Source: Paramecium octaurelia
Taxonomy: Eukaryota > Ciliophora > Oligohymenophorea > Peniculida > Parameciidae
NCBI GenBank assembly: GCA_905182995.1
Contig: CAJJDP010000117.1
Span: 71,589-135,588, forward strand
DNA: 64,000 nucleotides
Direction of reading: 5' to 3'
Positions 1 through 10,927 of this stretch are shown here, in pieces. The notes below the pieces were generated by a model that saw only the letters and a list, made by a program, of their open reading frames with translations, was not told the origin of the DNA and searched no databases. The position numbers and the translations under genes are program-made. How positions within the stretch are numbered: the first letter of the stretch is position 1; every line of letters begins with the position of its first letter.

Positions 1-437
1 ATATAAATAGGATATCTATTAATATCATATTAAAATTAATAACTAATATAAAAAAATGAAATCTATTATCTATCAAAGAATTGTATATTTACTATGTCCA
101 ACTTTACCTATCCTACCCATCAAGTTTAAATAACTCTTATCATTTGTATTTCTTTAATAGAATTTATCCTCCTGCATGTTAATTGATAATGATGATTCTA
201 CTCTTTAAGAGTTAAAATTTTGGAAACTCAGATTGTCACAACTTTACTTATTAAAGATTTTATAATTGTCTCAAAAGCCACAAGTACCTAAAAATACAAA
301 ATTTCTTGCTCTCTCTATCAATTTAAAAAGAAATAATTTTTCTAAACTATTTACATAAATTTGTTATTGTAATCATTATATTCTATCAAAATTTACTATA
401 TTGTAATTATGTCTGTTTTTGAGGATTTAAATTTCAT
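1..437 (-). CDS. Partial hypothetical protein running off the left edge
   Basis: Product not recognised. The minus-strand frame starts at the ATG at 435-437 (MKFKSSKTDI) and stays coherent to the window edge if three introns are removed: 315-347 (33 nt), 227-247 (21 nt) and 108-134 (27 nt). Each is a multiple of three long and each carries an in-frame TGA. The residues are rich in Ile, Lys, Glu and Gln, with Gln largely from TAA/TAG, as in Paramecium proteins. A plus-strand frame at 56-472 is also open but is rich in Leu, Phe and Ser, as antisense shadows of such genes usually are. Two of the introns start with GTT rather than GTA, so the model is tentative. Confidence 0.4.
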
Positions 438-980
438 TTTACTCGTTTAAAATCATTAATTTATTTGTCTGAAATATTATGTTTAATAAATAAATTGAAT
501 GTTTTAATTAAGTCCTTTTCATCAGTATTTAAAGAAAGAGAGCATTAATAAAGCCTTTCTGTCTTAATTCCTGAATGCCTCAAAAGAAAACAGGTGGGTA
601 TGAAGGTTGTTTTGATCATTTTTTACATTTTATTTATAATAAATGAACTTTATGAATTACCTTAGATATTAATTCTAAAATTATTATTCTACGAAGGTGA
701 AAATACAAAGTAAAAGGAGAAAAATATGAGAGCCAGAATATTTGAAATTGTGTATAAATTTTTAATAGAGTTCTATTTAAATATTCAAATTCTCACTATT
801 GTATTCAAAATAATTTTTAAAACATTAAGAATTTTATGTTTTTAAATTATGAATTTGTCAACTATATATTGTTATAGAAAAATGTTTTATGATATTCTTT
901 GTATAATGCAAAATATTTCTAATTTGATTCTAAATTTTATTATTATAAAAATTATCTTTGAGGAGTTATTTAATATACAC
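438..980. other. Intergenic stretch, nothing firm
   Basis: AT-rich sequence between the left-edge gene and the 3' end of BRR2. A short frame begins with ATG at about 574 and a longer open frame runs through about 690-960, but neither has Gln-rich coding character or a recognisable motif, and I could not assemble a gene. Confidence 0.4.
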
Positions 981-3900
981 TCATTATTCTTATTCTTATT
1001 CAATGATAGGACTAACAGTTAATCGAAATTGAGATGTCGTATCTACACCAATATAGGAGTCACAAATAGCATAGATAGTCAAATCATAATCACCAGCTTC
1101 TGGAGCTTAAAATCTCAGATCTACTTTAATATTTGTTTAAAAAGAGACCTTTTTGTTACCAAATAATCTATTTGATTTTCGATCAGCACACAATACCCAC
1201 CATTATTCTTCTTTTGGTTTAGGATAATTTGGAGCAATGACATAATCAGTGTATATGTTATCTTGCCTTGTCAAAATAACTTAGACATGAAAAACTTCTC
1301 CTTATATAACTTAAGGATCCGATATGATATCAGTAATTTCAACAGAAGGTATTCTAAATTAAAAGAAAATAAATACCTGTTTCCAGCTTAAGCTATTTCC
1401 TCAACTTAACTTGATGCAAAGTTTGACAAAATTAAGGTTCTATCGGATTCTTGCATATCAAAAAAGTCTGCCCAATCTTAAACATTTCTTTCTTTAAGTA
1501 TTTAAATTGTATTTTAGTCAAAATAAGGCAATTATAGTAGGACACTGTCTTAATCAATCCAAAGACTTTAGACAATCATTTAACAGATTTACATGGAGAG
1601 AATAGCAGGTTTAAGCCATAAGTTGGATGAAGCTATATCCACCATTGCAGTGCTCAACCTAATAGCCAATTCTAAAATATTAAGATCTGATTTGAGATCT
1701 GAATTTAATTTAATTCTAGATAAATGAGCTTATAACAGTATTAATGCCTTAGTGTTTGGTTCATTCAATTTTGGATTGGTTGGTTAATAAGGAATCTTGG
1801 AGAGTAATTATGCAAGCAGATTTTCTTCTCCGTTCCTAATATTAAGTACTTCGAATTCTTTTGCTTCAGATAAAATGAAAAGGAGGTCTCTTAATTTTGA
1901 GTTAGAATTAATTTTATCAGAGAAATTCTTAACAGTTTCAACGTTGATATAATAGTAATTTGCTATAATTCCAGAGTTTATGGCTTCTAATTCATTATCC
2001 TCTTCTACTGCAATGCATTTACTTTCATGTAGTTCATCGATTGTAGTTTCAATAAGTTCACTGAGATAATTATTAATGGCTACTCCATTAACTTCATGAA
2101 GATTGTAGTAATTTGGATTTTATGTTAATCTTCTATACATAAATGTCCAAGTTATCCAATCAATACAATCTTGAGTGTTGTGAATATTCTTTGCCACTAT
2201 TTCAGCATTCAAATGATTGGCTAAATGGTGATTTAAATGGGATTCAATTGGCATTGGTTCATATAAAAATTTCTTATAGTATTCCTTCCTAGGAGTGTAT
2301 GTTAGGATATGGCATTAAGTTGTTGTACTTTCTACCATTTCTAACATTTCTGCAATCGTATAATCTACATATCTTTTTTCAATGCCGTCGTATTTTTGAT
2401 TGTCCAAAATAAAGACATATCCTTTTAAATTATAATGTAAGGCTTGCTTGTATGGAAGAACCACGATCTTCAATTCGTTTAATTAAATGAACTTTAAAAC
2501 TTCACTTTCATCTTAAGGATCCATACATTCATATAAGAATCCGACAGATGCTTAAAGAGTGTGCTAAAGATATTAGTCTTCTTTAATTTAGAATCCAGAT
2601 AATTAATAATCATTGTTGATCATGAGTTCTAAGGCACAGACTCTTGCTTATTTTCTATCAGAAACGTAGATTATGTTTAGTTCTGATGGAGATAAGCTAG
2701 TTTTTAATTATTTGATCATTGCTTATATTCTTAATGGTCTCTAGCATTGATCGAAAGAACTAATCTAGATTTAGATATTATTAGGTCTAATAACAGGTGA
2801 GAAGTTGAATGTGTGTTTACTACCTAACCATTCGCTCATTTCTTTATAATCTGCAACAGATAGTGATAAACCAACAATTCTAAAAGGAATTTCCATTGAT
2901 ATCATTCTCATTCTTGACACAACAACTTCCATAACACTTCCAGATTGATTGAGAGTGTGTAAATCATCAGCTATCAATAATCTTATACTTTTAAATCCTT
3001 TTTTAGATCGCCATCTTCTACTCATTATATCCCAATTAACTGGATTTGAAATGATAATATCAGATTATTCCAAGATTTTGTTGTCTGTTTAAAATTACCC
3101 GGTTAGTTAGCCTATTTTTAATGATAGTGTCTTAGTAAATAATTAAATAAATTAATTAAACTTAACTTCACAATTGATAGATGAGATATAGATTGCTTTA
3201 AAACCTTTAAAATTATTGATCATTTGCAAAATAGCTAGGAATGGTAATATGCTTTTTGATTAATAGGTTGATGATCCAATGTAGATATTATCATTCGATT
3301 GATATAAATTTTGAAATACTTAAGTCTGAATCTAATCAAAGTATCTATTATGCATTATTTTCTTAGCTAGAATATTTTCGATTTATGAATGTTTAATTTA
3401 ATCAATAGATAGCAGAGTCAATTGAAGCAATTCAGTACATCTATTAAATGGTTGAGGCAGGATAAGATTTTTGAAAGGGATAGGCTACTCAGTTTCGCAT
3501 GATATCCACTTATCTGATATGACTTTGATGTAATATATTGGATGCATGACATCAAACAATGCAACTGTGAGTGTAAATTACATTTCTTGATTTTTCTATT
3601 TCATTAGGAATAGTTCATGATATAGTATTTTTTCAGCATCAGAATCCAGAACAAAAATGTGGAAAGGTTCTTATCTTCCATGAAGTTTTTCATCCCATTA
3701 AAAGTCACATGATAGCATCAGATCTATTCGAAGACAGGACCTAGTTATTGGCTAAGCAAAAGCTTAGATTTCAATTTTTGGAAATTTGTGAATGTATTTA
3801 TGAATCAATTTAGTCATGTTCTGATTTTGATATCTAATCAATTCTCCTAATTATTAAGACGACATTGCATAAAGATGTTCCCAAGTAATTCCTTCCTTCT

Positions 3901-6900
3901 TTTCGATTCTTCTTAATAAATCATCTGGCAATCCTTTAAATTATCTTAGGGGGGTCATGCAATTCCACATTCGCTTTTCAATCATTTTAGATAATTAGAG
4001 ACATTGCAAAGAACTCTAAGCCCACTCTTTATGTAAGCATATTTCATACAATGCTCTCATAATTCTACCTGCACTTTATGTTATATAAACCATATCTGAA
4101 TTCAAAGCGTATCCTTCTAATTTCAATCTGCTAATATAGGCTTAAAGGAGCACATTAATTTTAGTTGAAGGATCTTCAGGGGATCCTTTGATGGGCACAG
4201 GTACACTCATCATTAATTTAGATAATTCTATTTTCTCTTCTTCTCTGATTGGAATTAATTTGAATTCATAAGATAAAGAAAATACTTTGAATATATCTAT
4301 CATGCCCATATTCTACTTCAGATGTTGATTATATATCTACATACTGGGGTATTTGATGTAATAATTGCTGGCAATCTTACCCAAAATCGTACTTTCCAAA
4401 TTACCAGTCTTTTTATCGTAAGTAATCAAGTTATTCTTATCTAATAACAGGGAAGCAGAATGCAGAAGGTCAGCACGATATTTAATTAAATACTAATCAT
4501 TATTAAAATCTGGTATGTTATATAATGTTGGATTTCTGAGCATTCTGACATATAAATAAGTGTAAGCCAACCAATTCACGCCATCCTTCAGATTTTTTAT
4601 ATTTCCTTAGGCAACTTCAGCATTGAGTTGATCTGCTAATTGAGTGATGAATTATGATTCTATCGGTAACTGCATATTCAAAAGAGATAAGTAATATTTT
4701 AATTCTTAGTATGTTGTTAGTATTATTCCTTCCCCAGATGTATCATATCTAGGTCTACCTGCTCTACCCATCATTTACAAGATATCTTAGGGACTTAATT
4801 CGATCCACTTCCCTTATTCAGGGGAATAAATTTGTGTTCCTTTAATAATAACAGTATGTGCAGGCAAATTCACTCCCCAAGCTAATGTTGAAGTTGATAT
4901 TAATATTTGTAGATTCTTTTTTTCAAAGAGACTTTCCACTAAATCTCTATCCCCTCTACATAATCCTGCATGATGTATACCTATTCCACTTGCTAGCAAT
5001 TCTTTCAAATCTAATGATTTGATGTCTTCTTGTGCAATAACAGTCTCTAGTATTTTTTTGGAAGAACTCTCCTCTTTAATAAAATTAGATAACTCATCCT
5101 TCGAAAAAGCCATTTCTTTAAGAGTTTTAGCAGTTTTAACAGTTTCTTTTCGAGAATGGACGAAGACCAAGATTTATGATTTAGTAATTCTTTCAATGAC
5201 TTTCTCATATAAAACCTCATTCATTAAGAGCATTCTTCTGATAGGTTTCATTTCATTAATTCCTATGTATTGTTATTATAATGGAACAGGCCTGAAGGAA
5301 TTATCAAAAAAGAACACTCCTGACTGTTTAACTCTTATAAAAGTGGCAACATCTGCATAATTTGGGAGTGTAGCTGATAATCCAACTATCCTCACATACT
5401 CTTGTCTTTCTTCCATTGATTTCAATGTCCTTGCTATGATTGATTCAATAACAGGACCTCGACTATCATGCAATAGGTGTATTTCATCAATAATTACTAA
5501 TCTCACTAACTGAATGAAGTCATTCTATTAAGTTTTACGTGTTAAGATATCCCATTTTTCAGGTGTTGCTATCAAAACTTGAATGGCATTTAATTAATGT
5601 TTAGTTAAATGAGTGTCACCTGTTACTTCAGCAACTTTAATGTTATAGGGTTCTAATCTATTTTAGAAATTATGTACCATTTCGTTTACCAAAGCCTTCA
5701 TTGGGGCTATATAGATAATTTTAAATTTTTAAATATCCACAATGCCATGCTCATAATATTGACCTATAGTTTACAACATTGTTAAGAGTGCTACATTAGT
5801 TTTACCTGCACCTGTTGGAGCACAAATTAGCATATTCTCATCACTTAAAAGAGCTGTTTCATAAACAATACTCTGAATTGTATTTAATTCTTTGAAACCC
5901 CTGAATGCTTATTATGCGAATTCAGGCATCTCATTTATCTAAATCAGAGTAGATTTTCTTATATTACATTTTGGTGCAGGTATATAGATTTCCTCATAGC
6001 CTTTCTTACTTACTTTCAAAGAACGAGGAGGTAGATGACATTTCTCATTTGACATTAAGTGGCCTTGAGATATAAATTGTAATTGTTCTAAATCTATAAC
6101 TTTCTTTGATATTCCTTACAAATCTTAATCTACTATGCTTATATTCTCAAACTATTCAATATCTTCCTATGTTATTTGTAATTGAGTTGTATTTTTATTG
6201 TATTTGTTCTGCTTTTTCAATTCTATCAACAACCTCATTCCTTCTTAAGTCTATTCCATTTACTAATGAATTTATTGTATTTATTCAACATGCTAAGCTC
6301 TGCTTAATAAAGTGCAAAAATAGATTTTACATCTATTTTGATGTAATAATCTAATCAAATCAAACTTTTCTTAACCAAAAAGTTAGACAAGTTGATTTTC
6401 ACATTCAATATCAGATTGCAATTTTATTATGTCCAATACTGTCTACTCCATCTGCTATGCTTATATTGGATCTTTGTAAATTTTCTATAGTTCTCTCTAT
6501 AGCCAAAATCCATCAATATCCAACAATTTATTTCTGTTTTATTCCTCCTAAAACTTAGTTTTTATTGCTTATTCATTTTATTCTTCCCACTCATCCTCTT
6601 CCTCTATAATCTGATCAACATCACTAGATTCTTACTCCTCTTCCAAATTCAATGGCAAATCCATTTCATCATTTCCTTTTGAGCCAACCTCAGGCTGATA
6701 ATCAGTTATTGCCTTAGTTGACAACACAATATCCGAAAATAGTTCATTTGACAATTTTCCTATGATAGCTTCTACTTCTTGTCTTTTCTCCGAATCTTTC
6801 AAATTCTCACTCTTCATTATTGCCAGCACTTCGTCTACAATCGACTTTATAACATCTTATGATTGTTCTTAAAATAACCCATATACTATCGCTAATAATT

Positions 6901-7186
6901 TTTCATAATGTAATCTATTATCTTTTGTTTTTGGGATGTACAATAGATTTTCATATGTTGGCATTCCTATTCCCTCCTCAACTTCAATATCGACTTACCT
7001 ATCTAATTTCAAACCTTATTATTTATTTCCCTTAGTTGGTTTTTCTCTGATTGCCTTAGTACCCATCAATCTGGGATTGATTTTACCCACTAAAGATTCA
7101 GGCTCTCCGGAAGGTTCATCTGTTCTAACACCATGTTCTCTCTAAACCACTAAATTTGAACTCTAAAATTAAAACACACTGTACAT
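981..7186 (-). CDS. BRR2: BRR2-type U5 snRNP helicase (SNRNP200)
   Basis: DExD/H-box RNA helicase that unwinds U4/U6 snRNA in the spliceosome. The N-terminus aligns with BRR2 ([14 protein letters not shown] near residue 25). First helicase cassette: Walker A APTGAGKT at 5798-5821 and DEIH at 5477-5488, followed by [10 protein letters not shown] and the DNSFRPVPL block typical of BRR2. The second cassette follows, with Walker A worn to GSSTYQSKS at 3251-3277 and DDLH at 2957-2968, then a Sec63/Ig-like C-terminus ending in a Glu/Gln tail. One clear 23-nt intron lies at 1354-1376; removing it leaves 2060 codons plus stop, close to the usual 2100-2170 residues. Start chosen at the ATG giving the conserved N-terminus. 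Identification is very secure. Confidence 0.96.
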
Positions 7187-7429
7187 AAGTAAATTTGCTC
7201 TCCTATAAGTGTTATTCAGACATATGTTAAATTTTATTAATATTATATCACATTTCTGTAATTAAAAGAATCAAGAATAGCATCATAATTTAGAATGTTG
7301 CTGTACAAAACTCCATTATTAGTTACATTAATTAATTGTAATTGTTACCGATATAAATAATCTTGTCCAGGTGGCTGAGATAACTTTTTAAATTGGTAAT
7401 GTACATTCGATTTAATAATACAATTTCAA

Positions 7430-7747
7430 GTACAACATTATATTATTGGATAGACAACACATAATTGTTATTAACTAAAGTTGATTAATTGCAAGGATAT
7501 TCTCAAAATCAGAAAATTATGTTTAGTGTGAAAAGCTAAGTTTTTAACAATATTTTAATCAAAGAATTATTATGTAACTTTGTCATAGAATATTCGAACA
7601 TCAAATCAATTATTTCAATAGGTGATAATAAATTCTTTTATCTCCACTCATAAAGTTGTTCAATAAGGACAAACCAGTATTTAAATTTCTTTATTTCTAA
7701 TTTGTAATTGATTAATTATATTCTGTTTGTTCATGAGGTTAATTCAT
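7430..7747 (-). CDS. Small hypothetical gene, exon structure unresolved
   Basis: Not recognised. A frame starting at the ATG at 7745-7747 (MNQPHEQTEYNQSITNQK) is Gln-rich through TAA/TAG, a good sign of coding in this genome. Further along, another minus-strand frame carries a credible stretch (IEQLYEWRQKNLLSPIEI) and ends with TGA near 7430. A small intron should join them, but I could not place it unambiguously. Confidence 0.35.
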
Positions 7748-7990
7748 CAAGAAATTAAGATTGATGTTAAATTTTTAATGGATAAAAATTACTAATATAA
7801 ATTGATAATTTTATTCAAAATTTCAAATATCAAAATATAGTGATTACGTAATAACTCTGCCACATTCCAACCCTAGTTATCACTTAAATCAAAATTGACT
7901 CTCCAGATTATTTATGTTTATATCCACAACACTTAGCATTTACAGAATTCTATATTTTTTATAAATTTTACTGCAGTCATTTATCTCTAA

Positions 7991-8263
7991 TCAATTTTTC
8001 TCTATATAATTTAAGCTGAGCGAATAATATGGTTTTAGCAGATGAATATTTGATTTCTGCTTTTTGAGCAGCCTAAGACACAATTTGTTTAGTATTGTTA
8101 CATCAAAGATTTTATAGCTTTGAAATAGTAATAGGTTAAGAAACAGGTTTTTAGCATCTGGGGTGATATATGTGTAATTTGGTAGTTTAGATTCTTGTTT
8201 GCGCTTGTTTGAGAAGTGGCGTTGCTTGATGTATGTAAATGATGTATGATTCTTGGAGAACAT
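7991..8263 (-). CDS. Small hypothetical protein, 90 aa
   Basis: Uninterrupted frame from ATG at 8261-8263 to TGA at 7991-7993. A basic N-terminal half (Lys, Arg, Gln, His) is followed by a Leu-rich half beginning TPDAKNLFLNLLLFQSYKIF. No intron is needed and no domain is recognised. Base composition is richer in GC than the flanking spacer, which supports coding. The gene lies between two minus-strand genes. Confidence 0.45.
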   Translation of the reverse strand: MFSKNHTSFTYIKQRHFSNKRKQESKLPNYTYITPDAKNLFLNLLLFQSYKIFDVTILNKLCLRLLKKQKSNIHLLKPYYSLSLNYIEKN

Positions 8264-8314
8264 AACGTCATGTATAAATAAAAATTATTGAATTACATAA
8301 AAATTATATAGGTT

Positions 8315-10728
8315 TCAAACACTGTCATCTTTGCGATCTTCTGGTTGTTATTGCTTATTTTTATCATTGGCTTTTGTTTACTTTTTGGTTCTCTTGGATT
8401 ATTTAGGCTGATCCTGTGTTTCAACATTGGCAGGGGTAGCTGCTTAAACAGATTGAGCTACTGAATCATCCTTTTTTCGGTTGGTCTTCTTTGCAGATGT
8501 TGGTTATTAAACAACTGGGGGTGCTTATTAAGGAGTTGGAGCAGGAGCTTCTGGTTTAGTTTTGCGTGGTCTTGATGAAGCGGATGGCGTATATGGTTAA
8601 ACAGCTGGTGGAGGTTGGGCACCTTAAGGAAGTTGTTACAATGCTGGTTAGATTTAAGTTGAAGTAACTTATTATGGAGGAGGAACTAATTATGCTGGCA
8701 AAACAATAGTTTATCCACTATTCAAATTATCAATGGTTGATGGTTTTGCTTAGTATTGATTAATAGGCAATGCAGTACTAGTTGCTTTATTGTAATTGCT
8801 CTATTAAACAGGGAACATTCTTTATCCTGCCATTTATTACTTGAAGTTTTTCCGCTAATATTATATGAACATTGTACAATTTCTTTTTTAATTTATTCTA
8901 TAGGATAACAATCTTATCTTGCAATATCGTAAATGTTCTTATATCTTTTTTCAATATGTCCTTTGGAATTGTTAACAGATTTGACCAACTCTTTCAAATT
9001 AGAAAATGAGAGTCTTTCAACCATTGAATAATCAGCTTATCCTGAAGTCTTAACCTAGATTAGATCATCAAACTTGATTTTTTATTGCAATTCTTTGAAT
9101 CCAGATTTAGTATATTATTTGAATGGATTCTAAGGAAGAGGTCTTAAGTGTTGTATTTTGATGGGGAGTTTCTTCTAAATAAGAGATTCATAATCATTGA
9201 GTATATTAGTATATTAAGTTTATGGTTATTAGGGCTTCTTTATGTATTTAATTGATTCGCATTTCTTTTAATATTGTTGAGGCAATATAAATTTAGAGTT
9301 TGATGGAATACTCTTAGTAAAGATGAACCATGCATAGAGATCAGCACAGAAATTGGGAGTATACAAATATAGATTGGCTGTTACAGTGTTTGATGAAAGT
9401 GCTTAACTAACTTAGTTAAAATCCCCTTAGAATTTCTGATAATAACTAAAAATGTGAATATAAAGAGTCCTTACTATATGTAATATTGTTTAACTAACTC
9501 ATTTGATTTTGTTATCTATTGAACATGTGAATTAAATCTTTCTGCATCTAAAGGTACAAATTTTCCACTCTATTAAATAAAATGACAATCTCTTTCAATA
9601 TAATTGAACTTGTATCGAAATAGATCTTTAAGTTCTAATTAAGGAGGTAATTGCTATTCAGCTGGCTAATTATTCGAGAAGATCTTCATCCTAGAATTTA
9701 TTCTATTTTATACTTCTTCATCAACTTTTCTCCATTATTTAACACTTATTCTGGAGTGCATCCAATCCTGAATAATAATTCCTCGTATTCCGGATCCAAA
9801 CAAGGCTCTTGATAATATGATTTTGCTTTGTATTTGTAGATCATTTCCAAGGAGGTAGGAAAACTCTCTATACTCATCACACTCTTCTCAAAAGATTCCT
9901 TTAATGGAATGTCCTTATTCACAAATAATTACAAGGCCTCTTACAGATTTTCATATTTCTTTTTGAAATCGAATTCAACTGTCTGCTTAATCTTTCTTCT
10001 ATCACTGGAATGGATATCATGAGTATTTGATTCTGAATATGTTTATTGCATATCTGGAAATAAAGATTCTAAAGACACATAGACATCTCTATTGGTTGAC
10101 AAGTATCTTTTCACTTTTTAAAGTGCATCTTAATATCTCTGCTCATCTAATTCTTAATTCTCGTTTTTCATCGTTCTCAAATACTTTTATATTGGCTTTT
10201 GATTTGGTTCTTCAATATCTAATCCTATACTTTAATTCTTACCCATTTAATTGAATGCTTTCTATACCATCTGACACAATGAATAAGAAATACAAATTCC
10301 AAATTACTCTATTTCTTCCCTTTCTTTCTGTAACATTTAATGAGTAGCCTTTGCTTCCTACGCCAATTAATAATTCACAGCTATCTACACAAATTCAAAT
10401 GATTCTCTTACTTTCCATTTCTTTCTCTCTTGGAAATCAAGCGCCTTTAATTGTACATCATTCATTACTTATTACCAAATCTTTGGCACTCTCAAAATCT
10501 AAAAAATAGTTTTCATCTATACCTCTTAATTTGTGTGATCATGCATATTCACTTTTGGAATGTATGGTTTCTTCAATGCACATAATTTTTCGGATAGTAC
10601 ATATTTTCTAATATATAAATCTGGCAATGATATGTAAAGGTCCTTTTATAGTAATACCAACTTACTTCCTATTATTTCACTATACTCCTTTGCTAAACTG
10701 GTATAGCTTCAAATTGCCTTGTGTCCAT
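8315..10728 (-). CDS. HSA-domain chromatin protein, EAF1/p400-like scaffold without helicase
   Basis: About 773 residues. Residues ~75-115 contain WQQVMNDVQLKALDFQERKK and the following basic helix, matching the HSA pattern (W...E...A.DF...RKWK) that binds actin-related proteins in SWR1, INO80 and NuA4 scaffolds. A later segment (LVKSVNNSKGHIEKRYKN) resembles the end of a SANT domain, and the C-terminus is Pro/Gln-rich with basic patches. HSA, then SANT-like, then Gln-rich is the order in yeast Eaf1, so a NuA4 platform role is inferred. Introns at 8855-8877, 9446-9474, 9691-9713 and an unusually short 17-nt one at 10669-10685; removing all four gives an exact frame. The family call rests mainly on the HSA match. 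Confidence 0.5.
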
Positions 10729-10927
10729 TTAGAAATATAATAATTTTTATCTTTTTTAATTAATTCATTTCAATTTTAATTTTCCTTTTGAATTCTCCAA
10801 ATTTCGATAATAGATTTATGTTTTATTATTTTAAGTATAACCTAAATGATCAATCTATTAAGATATATAAAATATTAATAATTAACAAATTTTAACAATA
10901 CAAATTCATTTTAGGTATTCATTCTAA

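Noticed and set aside
56-472. Plus-strand frame of 138 codons at the left edge
   Set aside because: Leu/Phe/Ser-rich and antisense to a frame with better coding composition and three plausible introns. Not fully excluded.
5019-5360. Open plus-strand frame of 113 codons
   Set aside because: Lies wholly antisense to the conserved helicase core of BRR2; Leu/Phe/Ser-rich shadow.
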